From contig JBNKJV010000028.1 in NCBI GenBank assembly GCA_050291465.1, positions 1 through 20,527 on the forward strand: a stretch of DNA of 20,527 bases. Direction: 5' to 3'. Positions 15,168-20,527 of this stretch are shown piece after piece. The notes under the pieces are model-generated. The model did not search any database. It was not told the DNA's origin and was given only the letters and a program-made list of their open reading frames with translations. Each line of letters opens with the position of its first letter. The stretch's first letter is position 1. Source of the DNA: CBFDBF01 sp050291465 (GTDB taxonomy: Bacteria; Pseudomonadota; Gammaproteobacteria; Chromatiales; Chromatiaceae). The position numbers and the translations under genes were made by a program.

Positions 15168-15206
15168 AGGTCTCGAAACCGCCGGAATATCTCTTTAAGG
15201 AAATAT

Positions 15207-16106
15207 ATGCATCCACGGCAGACGCTGGCCCAGTATTGTGAATCCGGCATTCTTGATATCCCGAAAGCGCTGTATGAGATGCGGGATATCAAGCCGATGC
15301 TGTTTAATGGCGAGTCCGCGATTTTCCATAAGGATCTGGAGCGCGATCTGGTCAATATCGAGTTCTATACCAGGGTGCCCTGTATCGTATATATCGAGAC
15401 CGGAAAAGAGGTTATAACGACCTGCAATAACAAATCCTTCGAGATCAACGCCGGCGAGGCGATTTTCTTACCAAGAGGATTGAATCTGTATTCGGACTAT
15501 ATCCATGAAGGAAGTGGATTGAACGCCTACCTGTTGTTTTTCGGGTCGGAGGTGTTGTCTCGGTTCCTTTCCGTTGGATCCGCTTTAGCAGTTCCGGTTT
15601 CAAACGAACAGGCAATTCGTAAGATACGGGTGGGCCGCGCTGTCAAAGAGTATTTCGCCTCTTTCGGTTCGATCTATGAGTCGCTGAACAATTCAGCGCA
15701 TCTATTGCAGCTCAAGTTGCTGGAATTGTTGTATCTGCTGGAAATGGATGACGATGGGAGTCTGAGAGCAGGTTTGTTGGCGGTTCAGACGGGCAGGGCT
15801 AAAAGGAATATAAAACGTTTAATGGATCAATATGCGATATCCGGTGTGAGTGCAAAAGAATTGGCGGCGTTGTCCGGACGCAGTGTTTCCACGTTTAATC
15901 GGGAATTCAAGGCTCTTTACGATACCACTCCGAAGCAGTGGCTGATCGACAGGCGCCTGGTACATGCGCGCTCGTTGTTGTCACGGGGTGGATGGCCCGT
16001 AACCGCCGTGGCCGCGGAAGTGGGATACGGTAATATTTCTCACTTCATCGAGGCCTTTAAGAAGAAGTATGGAAAGACGCCCAGGCAGATACGATCCGAA
16101 GAATGA
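15207..16106 (+). CDS. AraC-family transcriptional regulator, 299 aa
   Basis: This is a DNA-binding regulator. The N-terminal half (about 1-170) is a ligand or oligomerisation region with a cupin-like stretch (VITTCNNKSFEINAGEAIFLPRG). The tandem helix-turn-helix domain occupies about 212-296: VSAKELAALSGRSVSTFNRE, then WPVTAVAAEVGYGNISHFIE and the family ending KYGKTPRQIR. The ATG at 15207 has AAGGA six bases before it and is preferred to an upstream in-frame codon at 15159 that lies in a repeat and would add a basic leader. The monooxygenase-fold gene follows after 92 bp on the same strand and is the likely target or operon partner, which is inference. Length is normal for the family. Confidence 0.9.
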   Translation: MHPRQTLAQYCESGILDIPKALYEMRDIKPMLFNGESAIFHKDLERDLVNIEFYTRVPCIVYIETGKEVITTCNNKSFEINAGEAIFLPRGLNLYSDYIHEGSGLNAYLLFFGSEVLSRFLSVGSALAVPVSNEQAIRKIRVGRAVKEYFASFGSIYESLNNSAHLLQLKLLELLYLLEMDDDGSLRAGLLAVQTGRAKRNIKRLMDQYAISGVSAKELAALSGRSVSTFNREFKALYDTTPKQWLIDRRLVHARSLLSRGGWPVTAVAAEVGYGNISHFIEAFKKKYGKTPRQIRSEE

Positions 16107-16198
16107 GCAGAAAACCGTATTGTTGATCAATTTCTGGTAGCAGGCTTATTTTCAGCGATTACCCTGTCTCTTGGTCTGACTTTCAGGAGATATAGGAG

Positions 16199-16489
16199 AT
16201 GAGCAAGAAAGTGGTTGTTGAGTCGATGGTTAAGGAGGGGGTTGAGGATAAGCTGTTGCCTTTTCTGGCGGCGAACCTGCCGCATACCCGGGGGTTCGAG
16301 GGTTGTCTGAACGTGACGGTCTTTATAGACCGGGCGTCGAGAAAAATGATATTCGACGAAGAGTGGCTATCTGTTGATGATCATCAGAAATATATCGACA
16401 CTATCGCGGGTAATGGTGTTATGGGTGAGTTGGTCGCATTTCTTGAATCACCTCCGGAAATAAAATATTTTGACCGTATTGAGATATGA
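16199..16489 (+). CDS. Antibiotic-biosynthesis-monooxygenase (ABM) fold protein, 96 aa
   Basis: This is a small ferredoxin-like-fold protein of the ABM/quinol-monooxygenase superfamily, members of which act as dimeric cofactor-free monooxygenases, haem-degrading enzymes or small-molecule binding proteins. Supporting features are the length, the initial beta strand KKVVVESMVKEGVEDKLLPFL, the ...TRGFEGCLNVTVFIDR segment after the first helix, the strand KMIFDEEWLSVDDHQKYI and the C-terminal PPEIKYFDRIEI strand. Substrate is unknown. There are two AGGAG motifs: 16185-16189, well spaced at 9 bases, and 16194-16198, which abuts the ATG, so the first is probably used. It follows the AraC-type gene. 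A possible 21-codon ORF overlaps its stop by ATGA, and a Cdd1-type gene follows at once. Confidence 0.8.
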   Translation: MSKKVVVESMVKEGVEDKLLPFLAANLPHTRGFEGCLNVTVFIDRASRKMIFDEEWLSVDDHQKYIDTIAGNGVMGELVAFLESPPEIKYFDRIEI

Positions 16490-16551
16490 GTTTCTTTGGT
16501 GAGAAAAAATCCTCCGGCGTGGTCAGAAAGGGAAAGGGCCGTAAAGAATAG
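16486..16551 (+). CDS. Possible 21-residue basic small protein, coupled to the ABM gene
   Basis: ATG at 16486 overlaps the ABM stop codon as ATGA and reads 21 codons to TAG at 16549-16551, ending 9 bases before the next start codon. The product begins MSFFGEKKSSG and continues with VVRKGKGRKE; it is strongly basic and hydrophilic after the first residues. The own ribosome site is poor, so it would depend on coupling. I do not recognise it. The exact fit between two genes supports translation, but such a short frame may arise by chance. Confidence 0.4.
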   Translation: MSFFGEKKSSGVVRKGKGRKE

Positions 16552-16560
16552 AGGGATACC

Positions 16561-16854
16561 ATGGTTCATTCAGAGGATCGCGAACAATACACACGGTTGG
16601 AGCAGATTCCCAATATAGGCCCGGCCTCTGCGGAAGACCTGCGCCTGATCGGGATTTGCAACCCGAAGGATCTTGTGGGTCGCGATCCCTATGTTCTGTA
16701 TCGCGAGCTGTGCGAAAAAACCGGACGGCGACACGACCCTTGTGTTATCGATGTATTTATCTCGGCGGTCAGGTTTATGGAAGGCCGGCCCAAGCGGCCG
16801 TGGTGGGCTTATACGGCCGAGCGTAAGCAAAAACTTGCCGCGCAGGGGGAGTGA
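16561..16854 (+). CDS. Helix-hairpin-helix protein, Cdd1/mitomycin-resistance-like, 97 aa
   Basis: The protein matches the 'pathogenicity locus Cdd1' family, small helix-hairpin-helix proteins of unclear function. Motifs are LEQIPNIGPASAEDLRLIGI at about 13-32, a hairpin of the kind that contacts the DNA backbone, then GRDPYVLYRELCEKTGRRHDPC at about 39-60 and PWWAYTAERK near the end, all characteristic of the family. The ATG follows AGGGA at 5 bases, and that site lies at the end of the preceding 21-codon ORF. It is cytoplasmic with no signal peptide. It is closely spaced with the ABM gene before it and the lipoprotein gene after it (40 bp), so the genes are probably co-transcribed. Function is unknown; DNA binding is an inference from the motif. 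Confidence 0.85.
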   Translation: MVHSEDREQYTRLEQIPNIGPASAEDLRLIGICNPKDLVGRDPYVLYRELCEKTGRRHDPCVIDVFISAVRFMEGRPKRPWWAYTAERKQKLAAQGE

Positions 16855-16894
16855 GCCGGGTAAATGTCGCTGAATCGCTTTAGGGATACATGAA

Positions 16895-17290
16895 ATGAAG
16901 AGATCACTGTTGTTATTGTTCATGATGTTCCTGGTGTCGGCGTGCGATCCCATGTCATTCATGCCGGATGCACAGGAAAAGTTCGTGGATCAGGGGTTTA
17001 AGACCGCGATCGCGCTTGTGGAGCTGCATCGTATAAGAACCGGCGAATATCCGGATAGTCTCGGGGAGATCAGGTTTACCGGCGAATGGGATCCCATATA
17101 CAGCCAATTCGTAGAATATAAGAAGCTGGATAACGGTTATGAACTCAATGCCGACCAACAGCAGATGAAGGAAAAACTTTCCTATCCTCCTGAGTTCTGG
17201 CAGGGGTTGGGCCTGAAATCAACGAATGTAAAGGGGTTTGCCGGGAGCGTTGGCTCCTATTCGAACTCGCTCCGTTCCTCGGAAAATTGA
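16895..17290 (+). CDS. Predicted lipoprotein with pseudopilin-like segment, 131 aa
   Basis: The N-terminus MKRSLLLLFMMFLVSAC is a lipoprotein signal with lipobox VSAC; Cys17 would be lipidated. The next residue is Asp, which in enterobacteria favours retention in the inner membrane. The segment DQGFKTAIALVELHRIRTGE followed by YPDSLGEIRF resembles the helix and YPxxL turn of type II secretion pseudopilins and similar small exported proteins, though no pilin leader is present. The remainder (SYPPEFWQGLGLKS...) is unrecognised, and the last part is Ser- and Gly-rich. The ATG at 16895 has AGGG 9 bases upstream; an ATG 5 bases earlier stops at once. It lies 40 bp after the Cdd1-type gene on the same strand. 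Function is unknown. Confidence 0.78.
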   Translation: MKRSLLLLFMMFLVSACDPMSFMPDAQEKFVDQGFKTAIALVELHRIRTGEYPDSLGEIRFTGEWDPIYSQFVEYKKLDNGYELNADQQQMKEKLSYPPEFWQGLGLKSTNVKGFAGSVGSYSNSLRSSEN

Positions 17291-17362
17291 ACGGGAAGTG
17301 TAACCGGCTTAGAATGTAAGGGAATTGTTGATTAAAACTCCTCTATGCCCTCAAGCCAGTAA

Positions 17363-18490
17363 ATGCCCGACAGAAAAATACGGCTTCTGTACGCCAGCGA
17401 ACGTCCCTTTTTTCCCCTTCGGCTCGGTGGTGCCGCCCGCTCGTCCGATGCATTGATCCGCATGCTGGTCAAGGATCATGGTGCGGAGTGTATGGCGCTG
17501 ACCTCCACTGGACGCCGCACGAGTCCTATTCCGGATGCGGCCGATTATGAGGTGTTGGGTATTAAGAGTCTTGAGCAAAACGGCGAGGAACTGCTATTCG
17601 ATTGCGGATACCAGAACAGGGTGGTGGCACCGGAGGTGTTCTATGACTCCCTGGAGAGCGCCATACGGTCCTTTAGGCCGACGGTTATCTGGTCGCAACT
17701 TGAGGGGATGAAACAGATATTGAAGCTGGGAGTCCGGCTCGGCGTTCCCGGTATAGTCTATATACGGGATTCGGTAATCGATGCACGGGGAGTAGCTGAG
17801 CTGGCGGAGCTGGGCGTGGAGGTCGTGTGCCAGAGCAGATTCCTGGCGGATAAGGTGAAGCAGCTGTGTAATGTGGACGCGAGCCTGGCCTATTCGATCT
17901 ACGAATCAGAGGTCGGTACCCACGGGGATCCGGGGGGTTATCTGACCATGATCAACCCGGCGGTTGTCAAAGGGATCGGGACGTTTCTTTCGTTTGCCAA
18001 GCTGATGCCGGAGGAAAAGTTTCTTCTGGTCGAGGGTTGGTCCATGAGTCAGGAGCTGCGTGACTGGATTGAAGCCAGTCTGCGGAAATTGCCAAATGTG
18101 CGTTTTATGCATCATGTGGCGGATATTCGGGAGATCTACTCCCAAACACGGCTTCTCCTCGTACCCTCGATCTGGGAGGAGGCGGTCCCAAGGGTTGTTC
18201 GGGAGGCGCAATCCTGTAGCGTACCTTCCATCGTCAGCAAACGCGGTGCGCTCTCTGAAGCCGTGGGTGATGGTGGTTTCATCGTCGAAGATTTCCTCAA
18301 TCCGCAGAAATGGGTGGAAGCGATAAATGCTATGCGGGATGAAACAACCTATGCGACTGCGGTACGGAACGCGCGAATGAGATGGGAAGACGAACAATTC
18401 AATCCACAAACCAACGTGCAACGATTTATAGCCGCCTGCGGTATCGCAGAAGACAGATTGCGGCAACGCATAGACAGTGGGATTTCGTGA
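17363..18490 (+). CDS. GT4-like glycosyltransferase, 375 aa
   Basis: This is a glycosyltransferase with a GT-B-type fold. The N-terminal half starts IRLLYASERPFFPLRLGGAA, a typical acceptor-domain strand and Gly-rich loop. The C-terminal half has NPAVVKGIGTFLSFAKLMPE (about 197-216) and FLLVEGW. It then has the donor-binding region VPSIWEEAVPRVVREAQSCS (about 267-286) with E-x7-E spacing, ending SKRGALSEAVGDGGFIVED. Sugar donor and acceptor cannot be told. A TAA at 17360-17362 directly precedes the ATG in the same frame, so the start cannot be extended. The ribosome site is poor. It is 72 bp after the lipoprotein gene and converges on the flavoprotein gene with only 22 bp between them, with a CCGGCGCCGG palindrome at 18494-18503 in that gap. 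Low-confidence guess: surface polysaccharide synthesis. Confidence 0.85.
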   Translation: MPDRKIRLLYASERPFFPLRLGGAARSSDALIRMLVKDHGAECMALTSTGRRTSPIPDAADYEVLGIKSLEQNGEELLFDCGYQNRVVAPEVFYDSLESAIRSFRPTVIWSQLEGMKQILKLGVRLGVPGIVYIRDSVIDARGVAELAELGVEVVCQSRFLADKVKQLCNVDASLAYSIYESEVGTHGDPGGYLTMINPAVVKGIGTFLSFAKLMPEEKFLLVEGWSMSQELRDWIEASLRKLPNVRFMHHVADIREIYSQTRLLLVPSIWEEAVPRVVREAQSCSVPSIVSKRGALSEAVGDGGFIVEDFLNPQKWVEAINAMRDETTYATAVRNARMRWEDEQFNPQTNVQRFIAACGIAEDRLRQRIDSGIS

Positions 18491-18512
18491 TCTCCGGCGC
18501 CGGGCGGAAGCA

Positions 18513-19928
18513 CTACTGACCCGACATAGGCCTTAGTTCCGTGATTTCGCCTGCATTCTTCGTTTCTACCTGCGCATAGCAATCGTATAAAGCGGCTTGC
18601 AGCGCTTCTTCGATCACCGGGTGGTAGAAAGGCATCTGCAGCAGTTCGCCCACGGTCATTTTCTGCTGGATACACCAGGCCAGCAGGTGAGCCAGGTTCT
18701 CACCCCTGACGCAGAACATCTCCGCCCCCAGCAGCCTGCCGGAGGTCTTGTGGGCGTAGACGCGCAGTATCCCCTTGTTCTTACCCATGATCAGGGCGCG
18801 TCCGACGGGCGGGAAGTTGACCACGCCCACGGCGGTGGTCTCCGGGTCCAGTTCGTTCCAGCGTCTGCCGACCGCGGCGATATTCGGATCACAGAACACG
18901 ATTCCGATGGGGGTCTTACGTTGAAAGGCCTGTATCCGTTCGCTGCCGGCGTTTAATCCGGCGATACGTCCTTCGTCACCCGCCTCATGCAGCAGCGGGC
19001 GTTCTCCGTCAACGTCACCGGCGATGAAGATATGGGAATCTCCGCACTGCATAGTATTGGGATTGAACAGAGGTATCCCGCGTTCGTCCAGTTCGATACC
19101 GGCGTTTGCAAGGTCCAGGCGGTCCAGGTTGGGAATGCGGCCAAGGCTGGCAAGAACCCTGTCCACTACCACTGAGTGTTCGCCGGCGCTGACCCTCAGT
19201 TTATCCCCTTCCTCCGAAATCTCCGCGGCGGTTCCCAGGTGCAGGGGAAATTCCTTTTTGATCAGACCCAGGGCGGCGGCCGCTATCTCGGGATCGGTGA
19301 TGCCGCCGATACTCTCCAACATATCGAAGCCGGTTACCGCTACTCCGAGACGGGCGAGGGACTGACCCAGCTCCAGGCCGATGGCGCCCAGGCCGATGAC
19401 CGCCATGGATTCCGGCAGGGTCTCCAATTCAAACAGTTCGTCGGTGGTGAGGATGCGATCGCGGTAGGGCGTCCAGGGGGCGGGTATCAGCGGCCGGGAG
19501 CCGGTGGCGATGATGATCTTCTCGGCGCGGATGCGCTGTCCGTTCACCTCCAGCACATGGGGCTCGATAAAGCGGGCGTAGCCTTCGATAAAGCGCTCCT
19601 CAGGCATCTTGTCGGTGCTGTTGGAACGCACACGCTCAACAAAGGTGTCGCGCAGATCACGTACGTGTTCCATCGCCTCAACGCTGTCTAGTCTGAGGCC
19701 GTCCTGGCCCTCAACACCGTAGCGATCGAGAATAGTGCACCGGTGATAGTCCTCTGCCACCTGAATAAGGGCCTTGGAAGGCATGCAGCCCACCCGTGCG
19801 CAGGTGGTGCCGGTATGGCCGCCGTTTATAAGGACAAAACTCTTGCCGCTGGAGCGGACCCTGCCCAGTGCATAAAGACCGGCGCTTCCGGCACCGATGA
19901 TGGCGACATCGACCTGTTTCTGTTCCAT
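18513..19928 (-). CDS. Dihydrolipoamide-dehydrogenase-type flavoprotein, 471 aa
   Basis: This is a class I pyridine-nucleotide disulfide oxidoreductase. FAD-binding GAGSAG is at 12-17; the redox pair C43/C48 lies in TCARVGCMPSK; the second dinucleotide motif GLGAIGLELGQSLA is at about 178-191; FIAGDVDGERPLLHEA is the second FAD motif; and the dimerisation domain ends with YHPVIEEALQAAL, which contains the active-site His-Glu pair. These together fit dihydrolipoyl dehydrogenase, which reoxidises lipoyl groups with NAD+. The TCARVGCMPSK variant differs from the housekeeping GTCLNVGCIPSK, and no E1, E2 or glycine-cleavage genes are nearby, so a separate role (other disulfide, lipoate-binding protein or mercuric-reductase relative) is possible. 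The ATG follows AAGGAG at 7 bases. Confidence 0.9.
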   Translation of the reverse strand: MEQKQVDVAIIGAGSAGLYALGRVRSSGKSFVLINGGHTGTTCARVGCMPSKALIQVAEDYHRCTILDRYGVEGQDGLRLDSVEAMEHVRDLRDTFVERVRSNSTDKMPEERFIEGYARFIEPHVLEVNGQRIRAEKIIIATGSRPLIPAPWTPYRDRILTTDELFELETLPESMAVIGLGAIGLELGQSLARLGVAVTGFDMLESIGGITDPEIAAAALGLIKKEFPLHLGTAAEISEEGDKLRVSAGEHSVVVDRVLASLGRIPNLDRLDLANAGIELDERGIPLFNPNTMQCGDSHIFIAGDVDGERPLLHEAGDEGRIAGLNAGSERIQAFQRKTPIGIVFCDPNIAAVGRRWNELDPETTAVGVVNFPPVGRALIMGKNKGILRVYAHKTSGRLLGAEMFCVRGENLAHLLAWCIQQKMTVGELLQMPFYHPVIEEALQAALYDCYAQVETKNAGEITELRPMSGQ

Positions 19929-20014
19929 ACCACTGCTCCTTACCAGCGCGGATTCCCGATACTGTTTACGATCAAGATTCAGCGGTTATTTTAACCCTAA
20001 GGATGGAAATTCAT

Positions 20015-20030
20015 ACCTTGCCGACAAGGT
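20015..20030 (-). terminator. Small hairpin downstream of the sulfotransferase-like gene
   Basis: ACCTTG (20015-20020) and CAAGGT (20025-20030) form a perfect 6-bp stem with a 4-base loop, about 30 bases after the sulfotransferase-like stop on the minus strand. Only a short T3 follows on that strand, so terminator strength is doubtful. A second small palindrome, GGTTA/TAACC, is at 19984-19996, in the upstream region of the flavoprotein gene. Confidence 0.3.
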
Positions 20031-20061
20031 GGGATCTGAAAGATGGAACTCCGCAGCGGGT

Positions 20062-20527
20062 TTACTCCCGTAAATCGGAAGGGTTGGGCAACCAGTATCC
20101 GATGGATGAGGCGAAGGTATGCACCACGTTCGACAACCGGAACAGTTCCTGGTTGAGGGTGGCGGGATCAACCGGCACCGCGTCAGAGCCGTGGCCGGTG
20201 GCGCGCACCTCCAGTTGCGTTCTGTCCACCGGATGTCCGACATGCTGTTCAACGGGCGTCCAGTCGAAATCGGGTGAGATGATCTCCTCATAGCGCAGGA
20301 CCATGGCCCCCAGTTCCTCCGCGGCCGACATGAATCCCTGGGCGAGCCGCAACCATAATTTGCCGAACTCCTCCGGATTGTCGAGGGCCTGGTCCGGCCA
20401 ACGGACATACCAGACCTGCTGAAAGCGGCGGTAGGAGCGGTAGGCGAAATAGGGATTACGTATGAGGAAAATGAAACGCCCGCGTGGATAGAGCCACTTC
20501 AGAAAAGACGCCATATCACTGTCCAGG
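20062..20527 (-). CDS. Sulfotransferase-like protein, C-terminal fragment
   Basis: This is the 3' part of a gene that starts right of the window; the stop TAA is at 20062-20064 and about 154 residues are visible. The stretch RGRFIFLIRNPYFAYRSYRR is the conserved strand-loop of PAPS-dependent sulfotransferases, in which the RNP/RDP arginine and the following serine bind the 3'-phosphate of PAPS. WLRLAQGFMSAAEELGAMVL then RYEEIIS fits the usual helix and strand that follow in this superfamily. The N-terminal P-loop for the 5'-phosphosulfate is outside the window. An ATG at 20514 is internal, since the frame is open to the window edge. Acceptor unknown; the last third is not recognisable. Confidence 0.7.
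   Translation of the reverse strand, partial: LDSDMASFLKWLYPRGRFIFLIRNPYFAYRSYRRFQQVWYVRWPDQALDNPEEFGKLWLRLAQGFMSAAEELGAMVLRYEEIISPDFDWTPVEQHVGHPVDRTQLEVRATGHGSDAVPVDPATLNQELFRLSNVVHTFASSIGYWLPNPSDLRE

Noticed and set aside
15159..15206. Upstream in-frame start of the AraC-type gene
   Set aside because: The codon lies in a dispersed repeat and lacks a ribosome site; AAGGA stands at proper distance from 15207.
13722..15206. Integron cassette array with attC sites
   Set aside because: Small genes in one orientation and palindromic spacers suggested it, but I find no properly placed RYYYAAC/GTTRRRY core pairs and no integrase. Near matches such as AATCAAC and GTTGGGG are about 200 bases apart and imperfect.
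16123..16151. Promoter TTGATC-17-TTATTT ahead of the ABM gene
   Set aside because: Spacing is right but the -10 hexamer matches the consensus at only two positions.
18491..18512. Bidirectional terminator between the convergent genes
   Set aside because: Only a self-complementary CCGGCGCCGG without loop or T-run is present in the 22-bp gap.

Overview
The window looks like a chromosomal segment of a free-living gammaproteobacterium. EttA, CysS and a CpxP/Spy-CpxR-CpxA-like envelope-stress operon all read as gammaproteobacterial. The GC content is fairly high, with a lower-GC patch at about 13.1-15.1 kb. The very long two-headed CoA-dehydratase activase is the kind of protein found in anaerobes and in anaerobic or sulfur-cycle proteobacteria. 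I cannot name the genus; a sulfur-oxidising or Chromatiales-type bacterium is a guess only.

Layout. 1-284 (+): 3' end of cysS. 285-399: a palindromic intergenic repeat. 419-5203 (-): one 1594-residue protein fusing two BcrAD/BadFG activase domains, a DUF2229-type section and a 2-hydroxyacyl-CoA-dehydratase-like section. 5204-5566: spacer with hairpins. 5567-8163 (-): operon running Spy/CpxP-like periplasmic protein, OmpR-type regulator, histidine kinase; the last two overlap by ATGA. A 10-bp-phased triple repeat upstream of the first gene is a candidate self-regulatory site. 8164-8884: a repeat sink with several families of dispersed palindromic repeats, one apparently nested in another, ending in an intrinsic terminator. 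8885-10552 (-): ettA. 10788-13052 (+): an exported TPR protein with a C-terminal SUMF1 (FGE-like) domain that lacks the catalytic cysteine pair.

13170-15086 (+): a lower-GC run of short genes: a secreted six-cysteine protein, two small membrane proteins and a Rap1a/Tai-type immunity-like protein, separated by spacers that include a cluster of strong hairpins. It looks like accessory DNA. 15207-17290 (+): a close series of an AraC-type regulator, an antibiotic-biosynthesis-monooxygenase fold protein, a possible 21-codon ORF coupled by ATGA, a Cdd1-type helix-hairpin-helix protein and a lipoprotein. 17363-18490 (+): a GT4-like glycosyltransferase, convergent with a dihydrolipoamide-dehydrogenase-type flavoprotein (18513-19928, -). 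20062 to the end (-): C-terminal part of a sulfotransferase-like protein.

The most notable items are the asymmetric single-chain activase, the phased operator-like site of the Cpx-like operon, the nested repeats at 8.4-8.8 kb, and the small overlapping ORF at 16486. I see no CRISPR array, no rRNA or tRNA gene, no transposase gene and no credible integron.
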